A stretch of 64,000 bases of DNA from Branchiostoma floridae (lineage: Eukaryota > Chordata > Leptocardii > Amphioxiformes > Branchiostomatidae). The stretch covers positions 14,071,929-14,135,928 of the forward strand of contig NC_049996.1 in assembly GCF_000003815.2 (NCBI RefSeq). Direction: 5' to 3'. Under the pieces are notes generated by a model. It did no database searches and was not told the origin of the DNA. It saw nothing but the letters and a program-made list of their open reading frames with translations. Of the stretch, positions 1 through 11,500 are shown in pieces. Position 1 is the first letter of the stretch. Each line of letters begins with the position of its first letter. A program made the position numbers and the translations under genes.

Positions 1-1711
1 ATCCCAAGAAAACGTTCTTCACACATACACAGCATTTTTTGCTCTGGCGTAAATAGACATTTGGTTGGAGAGATAAAAGGCAGTGGAAGGAGAGGGATCC
101 AGGATTCGGCCTTGTAATATTGTGCTCTAGACAACATTACTTACTGCCCAAACAGCCTCAAAATGGCCTTTTAATATTATGCATACAAATAGCTTGTTGA
201 GTGAATGTGGCCACATACAGATCATGACATTGTTGTATCCATTGTTCTTTAGATCATGACATTGTTCTTTGGTGTTAATCTTAAAGACAAAATGTACATG
301 GACATCTACCATTCCATGCATGACAACACCTGTTCTCTTATTGCACCTGGATAGCAAATGAAAAACAAAGGCAGTTGTCACCTGTTGACTTATACCTAAA
401 GCTAATGCACGCATGTTCTTCCCATGACATGTCTGTTTTGTGTTGTGTGTTTTGGACATGCCACATCCATGTAGTCATAGACACGCTTATAACAGCCATG
501 ATGGCACATTCCATCCTCCCCCCCCCTCTTCATCGCATGATATGGTCTGCATGTTGGAGTGGCCCAAAGGCAACAACAGAGAAGAGTACTTCAAGCACCG
601 TAGACGACTCTGTCTCTGAAAACACAATGTTAACTGCTGCGTTCTGTTGTGTGAGTCGTCCCAAGTGGATGACAGAATGGTCTGTTTGCTTTCGTGGGAA
701 AGCGGCGCTTCACAGTGACTCGAGAGTCATTGTTTTCCCCTCGGAACGGCAGCTTTTGGTAGGGATGTCTCCTCTCCTGTTGTGAGGGATTCCCTGTTCA
801 AGGATCTTGACACCTCACTTGGGATTTGTGCTCCTCCCATAGTGTTAGTGCAATGACACTCATGATACAAGTGGTGCACAGTGTGGCTGTTGTTAAGCGG
901 ACAGGTCTAACCATTGAACTGTCTCTCAGGCAAAGACCAATGTCCAAATTTACAGTCTGTCTTTCTGTTACCTTACACAAAAAGTCAAACAGGCTTACGT
1001 ACTTTCCCCTGTGTCATAATGGGTCTGACAATGCCGGTGTTAGACATTCAAGTACAACAGGACAATACAAAATGAATCAAGCCAATGGATAAAGTTCTGT
1101 GTTACTGTATATCATGTTAATTCTGCAATAAAAAAGAAATGAAAGGAAAGGAAAGTCCCATCCCCAACAGCATTATTTGATTGGGTATTATTATATCATC
1201 TGCATCTTCACAGCGAGCTTCGCTATACAATGAAAATGTGTTCATATACATCAAATCTTTAACCTTTTTTACACTTACATGTAGTTTGCCAACATACCTG
1301 AACAAAATTGAATTACATAGCAACAGTTTTTGATTACTGAAGGTTGAATGAAATAAACATGAAGATCAAGTTCAAAGTGATATCCCCCTTCACACCCCGT
1401 CAACTCTATTGGACAAGCCCTTTCATCCAAATGAAGGGATTCCTTCAATTTCAAGTTCAAAGCTGCCTGGGTGTTTTCGGGTCATTTCCACAAAACTATG
1501 AGGAAGCAAAACCTTCCTCAGACATCTGAAGAACCATCTGTGTTCAATAAGTACCATGTTTAAAATATGGATATTAAAAAACTTTTAAAAACTTTCCAGT
1601 TTAGTTCATTACCAACTATTTGTTGCCTCAAAAGTTTTGTTAAAAATTAGCCACCATAATGGAAAGGATAAACTATTGAATGGTCAAAATTTCCTTGAAT
1701 GGACTTGAATA

Positions 1712-1763
1712 AGAAGGAGCTGAAATTCTATCATATAAGAAGGAGCTGAAATTCTATCATATA
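1712..1763. repeat. Perfect 26-bp tandem duplication
   Basis: Two back-to-back copies of a 26-bp unit beginning AGAAGGAGCTGAAATTC lie at 1712-1737 and 1738-1763. They look identical, so the duplication is recent or polymorphic. No function is suggested. Confidence 0.85.
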
Positions 1764-3230
1764 ATCATATTTCAGACAGTTACATCTAATAGTGATAAAA
1801 AAAGTTGTATTTGGTTCATTCTTAATTTCTTCTGATAAAACAACATGTTTTCAAATATGGAAGATGTTTTTCGAGTTCACGCCTTTATTTGATATTTCCA
1901 TTGCATGACTTGGAGTTCATCCAAACCTCTGTTAGCCAGGCCTGGGCCTCATCTTTGCCACAGTGTGTGTGTGCGTATAATTACCCGCCTTTTACACAGC
2001 GCTAACTAGAATGCTATAATTTGTTCACGGACCGAACACGGAAAAGGCCCAGCTGTTTATACATTGTTCTAGTCGGGTACGTCAAAGTCGGGTCAATGCC
2101 TCGCTGTCAACTTACTGTTCTTCTTGTAACTTTCGCTGTTGTTTTATGTTTCCATTTAACGCAGTGACCACCTCGCAGCAAACTTTAAGTTGGCATTTCT
2201 ACTACTGCAAAGTATGTGACTTTGGCAGTATTGCAAACTTGAAACCACCACGGACACATTTTCTCTTTACTGCAAAATTAAATTGCCACAAACTTAAAGT
2301 CATTTACAGTAAACCAACGGTCGCTACAACAAGATATGGACCACGCATCAGTAACAGCGGGTTCGGTTGTACGTTGCCCTGCATGAGCTTTCAGTAACAC
2401 AGAATGAAGTCACGTACACACAGTCGTTAGTAGGAGGGTGTAACGATGCATATAAACACAGGCTCAGTGACCTTCTGCACCAGACCAAATTGTGTAGTTT
2501 TCTCCCCATGTGGTTTTGTAACATGTTCATTACTAGGTGTAAGCAGACATAACATGTACAGTTTTCCATACACCAGCATTTGGCTTACAAAAACAAGAGC
2601 TACTGGGCAGTTCTTAATATTCTGTAACAGTTACATTTGTACATGTGAACTGACAAATCATTTTCGATGACCGTAAAAGAAAGTTGTTTTTTTCTTTGTC
2701 TTCCATCTATGATGAATAGATTCCCAAAATAAATGTCTTGCATGATGTTTCAGTTGTAAAGTCATAGACCCATTTCTACTAGATGTAGCCTTGATCTTCA
2801 CCGTACCACTTGCGAACTTACAACAGCCAAGTTTTATTCCTAATCACCTGTTGATTTTAATTTTGATTTTGATTTATTAAGATTGCAGACAAGGCAAACC
2901 CAGGCAACTTAGCTGATTTTGGGTGCCAACAGATTCGTACATTTACACTTCTCACTTTACACTTAAAAGACGCATAATTAACTTAAATGGCTGACGTACA
3001 CTTCAGAATATTAAGCCTAAAAACAAGCCTTCGAATTGGTGAGTAGAACATAACGTTAAACTTGATGTGTAGGTTGGAACTAACCAATCACCTTCACCCT
3101 TCATTGTACTGCCTCTGTAGTACGTGCTGTACAACACGGACAACAACAGCTACAAAACAAAAGACTTCCTCTCGCTCATTCACTCCTGTCATTAACTTAT
3201 TAACATACAAAAGATGGGAGAAGGTCATAT

Positions 3231-3310
3231 GCTTTGGTGAAGTGACTAGTAATCCAGTTTCTGATCCATTAGGTCATGGGTTCAAGTCTCGGTCTTGGCA
3301 CCAGTGTTTA
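3231..3310 (+). repeat. tRNA-like (SINE-type) segment
   Basis: The stretch contains GGGTTCAAGTCTCGG, which resembles a pol III internal B box (T-arm), about 45 bases after GGTGAAGTGACTAGT, a possible degenerate A-box region. The acceptor ends do not pair convincingly, so it is not a functional tRNA gene. A tRNA-derived SINE head is the likeliest reading. Short repeats of TTGATGTTTTCAA follow at about 3330-3370. Confidence 0.35.
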
Positions 3311-3689
3311 GGGAGATGTTTTGGTTGGTTGATGTTTTCAAGTTTGATGTTTAGAAGGTTGATGTTTTCAAAGTGTCAGGAGTGAACAGCCTCAAGTCTT
3401 TACCTCAAGTCAACCTTACACACTTACGCCACATCTTCAGAAAAGATTCTGGAGCCGCATGTTCCCCGTTTAGTAACTTTATTTGACCAACACTGCAAAC
3501 ATGTTTCGCAGCATGTTTCACCGGTGTGGCTCAGTCTTGGGGCTCAAATGAGTACACAAGTACAGAATGCCCTGGCTTTTATAGAACAAGTGCATAGTGC
3601 CCTAGGTGGCTTAAGCTATCACAGGTCAGCAAATTTAAGGTACACTGTGTAGTGCAGTCTGCCCTAGGTCTTATTGTACTATATGACAT

Positions 3690-4130
3690 AGCTTTACACA
3701 AATATAAGGTAGTGTAGTGGGCCCTAGGTCTTATTGTACTACAATTTAGTACATGACATACACAAATATAAGGTAGTGCAATCTACTCTATATAACTTCC
3801 TTGATTGGCACTACATGACCAGTAGCTTGATGCAAATATAAGGAAGTGCAGTCTGCCCGAGGTTTTATTGTACTACATGACATTATTAGCTATACACAAA
3901 TATAAGGTAGTGCAGTTTACTCTATATAACTTCCTTGATTGGCACTACATGACCAGTAGCTTGATGCAAATATAAGGTAGTGCAGTCTACCCTAGGTCTT
4001 ACTGTGCTACATGACATTGCTTTACGCAAATATAAGGTAGTAGCTTGATGCAAATATAATTATATATATAATAAGGTAGTGCAGTCTGCCCTAGGTCTTT
4101 TTGCGCTACATGTCCTAGCTTGACAAGTGT
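3690..4130. repeat. Tandem array with two alternating subunits
   Basis: Units of about 60-70 bp all start with AAATATAAGGTAGTGCAG, at roughly 3700, 3764, 3834, 3898, 3968 and 4028. Two subunit types alternate. One continues CCCTAGGTCTTATTGTACTA; the other continues ACTCTATATAACTTCC and ends in CAGTAGCTTGATGC. The alternation gives a higher-order period of about 134 bp, as if a two-unit block had been amplified. The last unit is interrupted by a short TATATA tract. Confidence 0.8.
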
Positions 4131-4855
4131 TGGATCATGATTGACAGAAGCAGAAGAATGGATCTATTGGTCCGACATTCCGGAGGATTGTGAATCTGGT
4201 TTAGCACATTCCACTGTTTATGCCACCTGTTTGAAGCAGTGAATACAGACGTTTCAAATCGTAAATCCAAAGATTCAAGAGGAAATCCCACAGAATGTCA
4301 GCCATGACCTTCGGTTTGTATTTTGAGGCAAAACAAGTTTTAGTAAGAGGAATACATGTAGTGAGAAGTGTTGTATGAGGTACAATGTAAACTGTGTCTA
4401 AAAGAAATAAAAAAGCTCTAACTAAGTGAAAAACAGACGTAGTTGATAGCCATCTATTGAGTAGTTATAAGGTGTCTTTTTTTATAGTAAGGTAGAAACA
4501 TAACATAATGTTCAAGACCTAACAGTACACTGTTTTCAACACATTTTGCCTTCAAGTTGCCACCTGAAGCCTCTCATACAAGTAATCTCTAAACTAAACA
4601 CCATCACCACCTGTATTTTCAGGTGATTTATGAATACCACACTAGAAGGCATTTGGGAGGTAATTGAACAGATGTGGATTCCGGTATCCGGTGCCCTCAG
4701 GTGTCAAAACAGTACTGGTGGTCCCCAGTAGTTATCATATTGGCTGTCAGATGATACCAATACACAGGTGTTCATACCTGTCTGCTTAAATTGTGTTTGT
4801 TAAGAAGAATATGCTACATGATGATGTCTTTAACCTTTGCTGTCTAACCCTTTAA

Positions 4856-4923
4856 CTGTTGACAGGACAATCCTGTCAACAGTGCAAAGTTTTCTACTGT
4901 TGACAGGATCGTCCTGTCAATAG
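4856..4923. repeat. Pair of tandem perfect or near-perfect palindromes
   Basis: Positions 4856-4882 form a perfect 12-bp stem (CTGTTGACAGGA and its complement) around a 3-nt loop CAA. Fifteen bases later, 4897-4923 repeats the structure with loop TCG and one stem change. Each hairpin begins CTGTTGACAGGA. Both lie in the sequence upstream of the first visible ARMC4 exon. Confidence 0.85.
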
Positions 4924-5366
4924 CCACAACCTTAACGCCTACAAAATTTAATGTTGTGCCAGGCCCAAGCTAGGGGCTACCTTAGTATATATGCCAAAGG
5001 GTGACGACCACCCTCTACTTAACATCACAGTACTGACATATCATCAGTTTTTTTGTTGTTTTTTTTCCAGAAAGATTTTGTCATTATTACACAGTATAAA
5101 ACGGAAGATCTGAGTTTTCTTGAATTTTCAACACAAAAAAAAATGACCAGGACTAAACTCTACATTGTGCTATTGCTTTCTTTTATTTCCCTTTTGAATT
5201 TAAAATTAAAAGTAATTGTTGTTTCGTTTCAGGTTGAGAGACAGGGTTTTCTCCCCTGCATATGATTGTTTGTGTGCTGTTGCATAGAGAGATAATTTAT
5301 AGACGCCATCAGAAAATTTTGATAAATGTACTATTAGACTGACACAGTTTTGTAATCTCTCACCAG

Positions 5367-5521
5367 TGTGCGGAGGAAAAGGAGACCCGAGACCTGGTGC
5401 GTCAGTATGGAGGCCTGGACCCCCTGGTGTCTCTCCTGGACAAGTCTGACAACAAGGAGCTCCTGGCCGCAGCCACCGGCGCGATCTGGAAATGTGCCAT
5501 CAGCCCCGAAAATGTGGAAAG
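5367..5521 (+). CDS. ARMC4: ARMC4 exon a
   Basis: Acceptor CTCTCACCAG ends at 5366 and donor GTAAAAG starts at 5522. The exon encodes residues 1-51 of the visible fragment and two bases of the next codon (arginine, AG|G). Translation runs from [11 protein letters not shown] through [17 protein letters not shown] to [12 protein letters not shown], a typical ARM helix set. Because the first codon is phase 0 after the acceptor, the preceding exon must end in phase 0. GC content is clearly above the flanking introns. Confidence 0.93.
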
Positions 5522-8500
5522 GTAAAAGTTTATTGAGATTGATTTTCAACACTCATACAGTTCTAGTGTCTTTGTACTATTTTTAGTTAACTTTGTGTTC
5601 TGGTCACAAATCGTCATTATAAAATACAAAGACTTAAAATTGGTTTCACAGGCTGTTAAATGTAATAAACTTAAATAAACAATATTTCTATTCGCCTGCT
5701 GGCTTTTGGCCTGTTGGCTTCCTAAGGGTGAATTTCATCAGTAAATTTCTGGTCTTAGTTGTGACAGTTACTTGCTAAACTTCAACGTAGAAATAAACAA
5801 AGACTTAGTCAAGAAATATCTGTACGGTTATTGCTGAGGAATCGTCATCTTTTTCACTATTTGTGCAGGTTCCAGGAGTTGAAAGCGATAGAGAAGCTGG
5901 TCTCCCTGCTTCAGCACCAACCGGAGGAGGTCCTGGTGAACGTTGTCGGGGCTCTCGGAGAGTGCGCCCAGGAGCCGCAGAACCGCATGTCCATCCGCAA
6001 GGCCGGCGGGATCCCCCCATTGGTCAACCTGCTGACGGGAACCAATCAGTCGCTGCTGGTGAACGTGACCAAGGCTGTCGGAGCTTGCGCCACCGAGACG
6101 GAAAATATGACGTTAGTGAAGTTGTTTGATGTTGTTACAGTTCATTGTTTCAGTGCCTTTACACACAGTGACAGGTTTTTCTCATGTATTCAGCATTGTT
6201 TCACGCTTTCAAAGCTGTGTTATGTAGCAATTTTTAAAGAAGTCAATATCAAATCCAAAGTGTATTTTCATGAATCAAATTTTCTTAGATTTGTAAAATG
6301 TAGACTGTACTTTTGTCTCATTGACTTTTGTGCCAGAAAAAACACCTCTGTTTCAATAATGTATCCATGCTTCATATATCTCTCTTCCTTACCCTTTAAC
6401 CATTACAAAGTATCAAAAGCATCCTTTCTCAATGTATTAGCTGAATACTTCTAGATAGTGTTTTCTGTTCTGTTATAAGACTAAAACCTGTTGTGTTTCT
6501 AATAGGATCATTGACCGACTGGACGGAGTAAGGCTGCTGTGGTCACTCCTGAAGAACCAGAACCCGGAGGTCCAGGCCAGCGCCGCCTGGGCCATCTGTC
6601 CATGCATCGAGAACGCCAAGGTAAGAGAAAGCTTACAACCCAGAACAAAACTGGAAAAAACAACTCAGGAGATAACACACCAGAAAGAGCGTATTCTCTC
6701 AACTTCATAAGCAACTGTACATGTGTACTAGATCAGATGTAAGTCTGGTGGAGCCTGAGAGTTGGGTTCGGGGTGAGGGATAGGGTTCAGTTAGAGTCTG
6801 CCTTTGGAACATGATGAAGTACTTTCTCACATGTGTGTACCACTAAACTTGACCTACATTTTACCACTGCATATTTTGTTGTTCTACTTGCTGATATCTG
6901 GAACACATATTCAAAAGAAGTTGAGAAACAGTCTACATTGTATAGCAACTCTCAAGTTTGTTTCGAGTTCTTCCATCACAGACACTTTTACCACATACCA
7001 CAACTACTAATGGTTTCTAACTGTGAAGAAGAAAAAAATCAAAATCGTTGTTCAGACATCCATACCCACAGCCTGGAAACCATATTTAATAGACCTTGAC
7101 ACTATCCTGCAAATGCCAACATGATGACACTTCTTGTGAAGCACAGACACGTGTACTGATGAGTTTCTTGTATGCACCAAATAGAAATGACATACTGTTT
7201 ATTAACAGATCTAGACAGTCTGGAAACCATATCCAAAAGACCTTGACACTGTCTTGCAAATGCCAACCCGATATGGTACTTCTTTCTCTGTAAGCGTATC
7301 ACCTGTTAAATGATAGCAAAAGAACAAAACAAAGTTTATATGCCGGACAGCCTGACAGTCATAAGCAAAGTACCTCGATAGAGTCTTGTGATCCCCATGC
7401 CTTTCATAAACACTTCTTTTCGAGTTCTTGAAGTGCAAACAGTTGTGCTGATAGCTTTCTTACTGTGTATCGAAAGAGCAACATTCATGTACGCAACTCT
7501 TTCTACACAGTCTGGAAAACATATCCTAAAGACCTTGACATTGTCCTGCTTTTTATAGACACTGCTTTTGAAGTTCTGTAAGCATGGACACTTGTGCTGA
7601 CAGCTTTCTCTCTGGGTAACCAAAAAACATGTAACTGAGGAAATACTGATGAAATTACAACGTCCTTTTCAGACCAATTAACACAAATAAGACGCAATTA
7701 GCCAGGCCGGTCTGTTATCGAGTGGATATAAGCACGTTCCCTTGATAAAAAGTACATTTGTCATTTTTAATGGGGTGGGCCTCCGAATCAAACATCAAAT
7801 ACCTGTTCCCCATTTCTCTGGTAATAGATATGCTTGCTTGTTTGTTTGAATGGCACAACTGTTACATAATTTTTTTTTTCCTTTTGCTCCATTTTTTTTT
7901 AGAAATTGTAATGATTATAGCTCACAACAAAACATTGCTTCAGTTTTACTTTAGGGTTTGAAACTATTGTGTGGTATCATGTTGGCGTAATTATATAGTT
8001 AGGGTGCCCAAGACACAGTGGATAACAACCTACTGACCTTATGGCCTCAACAAGGCTACAGGACTACCTTTACTTCAGGTTTAGATTCAACATGACAAAT
8101 TTTGTCTGAAGTAAGCAATGTAATGACAGATGACATTACTGTAACAGTGGGGTTCAAGCACTGCCCAACTGACCTTGCCAATGGCTCTGAGCTTCTGGCA
8201 TGATGGTTTGTGGTGCTGGGTTTGTAGTTTGGCATCCCGGGTTCGAATTCCGGGAGCCAGGAGACTGTTTCTACTCCTTTCTTAGATACGACATTACATA
8301 TTGTTAGGCCTGAGTAACTGTCATCATAGTAGGAGCTTCAGGAATGCCGGTCATCATTCCACAGGGGCGTAGCACCTCCAGGAATTTGGATTGGCTTAAG
8401 TCTGACGTCTTCCCGTGTAAAGTGGAGGGAATTAGGAGTGAACCAGTTCCTGTTGCGGACACGAAATGTGTACACGGACGTTTCACTGCTAGTTAACATG

Positions 8501-11500
8501 ACCTTCACTCGCAGCAAGTTTGAAGGTTATAACCCATAGCTTTCCTGCAAAATATTGGGATTACCAACCCTCTTTATAAACTTTGTTTCCTGTAAGCAAA
8601 TTTCAACTGAAAAATCCGTTCAACCTAGCCTCAATATTTCTGCTTTTAGATAATAATGAATTGACAAAAATAAATAGGCTACACTACAAGACAGTTCAAA
8701 GTATCCTCCACAAGAAGGCAGCTGACTTTTGGAGTGCTGTTGTTGAACTCTACAGTCTTCTTTTCCTAGTGAAAATCTGCATTTTTGTGTTTTTTATTAT
8801 GGGTCTAGAGAGCTGTATAAAAAGGCAGTTACATACTGCTAATTGAAACTGTTTGATTTGTTTTCCAGTCAATTAACAGATGATAAAAATAGTACATTGT
8901 ACAACCAGACTCTAAAATTATCCTTACGAGGAAGTTGGAGGGGGTAAGAAACGGATCATTTCCACAAGTTTTAGTTTCTTTTTCTAAGTCGCTGTCTCTG
9001 TATGACCAAACATAAGCACAGACAGACAGGCGGGGCCTGTGTTTGCTGGGTGCGGAATGTCATGTTTCAGGATTCCCGGGAATGTAGCCTCGATGTTTGG
9101 CCCTGTCGGAATGCTGGCATTTACGTAATAGCATGTTTCAACAAGACTGAAATATGTCCTCGTTTTAATTGCCATAAAGGCTGCCAATTAAGAGGTTTCA
9201 ACTTCTTGATAAATCGTCTGAAAATTAGCAAATGTTGCAGTTGGAAATTGGTGCATACTTTTCATAATGAAACAATGTACTAATGAGCTTTCTCATAATG
9301 AGTGATGTCCTTCAATCATCAACCACGCCCATAAGTGAAAGTAACAGACAGGTGGTGTTTGTTGACATATTTCTGAAGTGATGATATTCTTTGTGACCTT
9401 AAACATTGAACATGCGTGTATATCGTCTCGATCAGCCTTACAGTGATTTACATCATTCACCCGGACAGGAGACCTGGTGCATCCCTGTCTTGTAATCAGC
9501 CAGCAAAATGGTATGTCACCCCGCAAGGGGAGGTATAACCTCGTTGTGTGTAAGCAGGTCAGATAATGATGGCATTTGTATATGAAAAAAAATTCAAAAT
9601 AGACAATTCAAGTAGAGTCTAATACAAGATTTGGAAAATCAGGGCCTTTGAAGTTCTACCAAGTACATGTATTAGCGCAAAGCTTTAGTCCCACACCACT
9701 TGTTATCGCCAATGCTTTAGCGGAAGTAGTCAGGACAAGGTCCACAGACTGCATTTACTAGCAGCAGCCTGACGACCCATCATTGTCCTTCCTTCTCACT
9801 CTCCTGCCAAGTTCAGGCAAACAAGTTCAACTCAAGTCGTCTGGACCTACTGCACAGGGGATTCAGGGATGTTCCATTGTAAGAGATAATGGGGGAGGGT
9901 AAAAGGTTTTCTTTAAAGACTTGGTGGATTCTACAATTATGAAGCCTTTTATAATTAATGAAGGCAGCAATTAAAACAGATCGTGTAGGGGGGAGTTGGA
10001 GATGATACGTAGTATTTCCCTATATATCAAGCTACAAAGCTTTGGCCAATGTAAAATACATTCCTAACAAAAGTCATGGAAAATCCAGTTCATGGCAAAG
10101 ACAACTGTAGTTCACGAAAAAGCTGCTTGGGCAATCAGAATTTGGGAAGTCTTTCCAGAGGGCATGGCCCACCCACAAACCCAAAATCGTGTTCATTATT
10201 TATCCTTTTTTAAAACCGACAAACCAAAACCAGCACTGAAAACATAACTGAGTTAAAAATAGTATAATTAGCATTGCTGGTTTGTCTCTAACTCTTGACA
10301 GGGCCTATACTTCGCTTGTTGAAAACTTCAACAACTTGCCAAAATGCCACATTAGTGCAGAAGAACTTGACCTGTGAGGGAAAAGGGCGGAAAATTCCAT
10401 CAGTCCACTGTCAACAAATGTTAGAGGTCTGGTAAGCCTCTGTGTTAGACGCTGTCTGACAAATGTGTACATTGTGTATGGTCACCCTTTCGTGGAAAAC
10501 TTGAAGTAGAAAAATGTATAGACTGTCGTCTGTGTTGAGGTCTAGTCAGAAATACACAGTTAAGACCTTAGTAGAACAAATTCGTTTGTCCACTGGATTT
10601 GGTTAAACATGTTTCTATACCTTAGTAACTGTAAAAGTTTTAAAACTTGACTTAGAATTAAAGGATCTATTTCCAGTCTATATGGTCAAGTTATAATTGC
10701 TGAAATTATGCCTTTGTCTCACAGAAATTTGTCAGACAGAAAGTACAGCTCGCACTTTAGTGTCAACAACGTACGTCATCTTCCAAAACTATGGTCAACT
10801 GTGGTCTACCTCCATGTTTCACTGTCATCTACCCTATGTGTTAAAAACTTCGACAAGCTTTGAGAAACGCACATGGGTGTGGAGGGACCACCAGGGCGGA
10901 AGCGAGATAAATTCCGCAACTGACTCACCGAGGGACTCCTGTTCAATTTTGGGTAACATCTCGGTCGTGTTGGTTCCCATCCCGTATTTTGGAAGGGGCG
11001 TGAAACGGGGGTCTTGTTATCGTCAAAGCATGTCAAAGGGCAAGGGCTAGCAACTCCTTCCATGCTACTGATGAAACAGCAGTAAACTTGTTTCCCTACA
11101 TTTATGTGACATCAGGCTAGGTAGTACACCTTTATCCGCAGGGTAACCTTTATCAGTTTTTTAAAGAGTATTTAAGGACATCAAGTCGACGAACAGTTTC
11201 AAACTGCAATATTTTTTAAGATATTGCAGTTGGACATTGCCGTCTTTAAACTTTCTATCCCCAAATACCCAGGTTTTAAAAACAACAGATATACATGTAG
11301 ATCACCCACCGGATAAAGGTAAACTAACATTACATGGATCTGTACAAACGAACAATCGATTGTCCAACCTGGGAATGGACATGTGGAGAATTCACCTGTC
11401 ACCTGTGTGTCCGCTGTGCAGTTGACCTTGTATTAAACTCCTTCCATGCTACTGAAATTGCAAGGAAACTTGTTTCCCTACATTTATGTGACAAAAAGGC

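Larger units (their letters stand above)
1..5366. other. Non-coding sequence upstream of the first visible ARMC4 exon
   Basis: No exon with splice sites and protein similarity could be recognised here. Because the first clear ARMC4 exon begins in the middle of the armadillo domain, this stretch is most likely an internal ARMC4 intron whose 5' end lies outside the window. The sequence is AT-rich with stop codons in every frame. The longest open stretch (375-785) has no familiar motif. Repeats inside it are listed separately: a 26-bp duplication, a tRNA-like segment, a tandem array at 3.7-4.1 kb and a pair of palindromes at 4.9 kb. A small divergent ARMC4 exon could still be hidden here. Confidence 0.6.

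Noticed and set aside
375-785. A 136-codon open frame near the left edge
   Set aside because: No ARMC4 or other recognisable similarity, no convincing splice sites at its borders, and composition like surrounding non-coding DNA.
5831-6454. A 207-codon single frame starting upstream of ARMC4 exon b
   Set aside because: It runs from intron into the real exon and out again; the conserved part stops at the donor at 6112, and the rest has no ARM pattern.
8195-8260. Functional tRNA gene
   Set aside because: T-arm and a short acceptor stem are present, but the length is too short and the D and anticodon arms do not fold.
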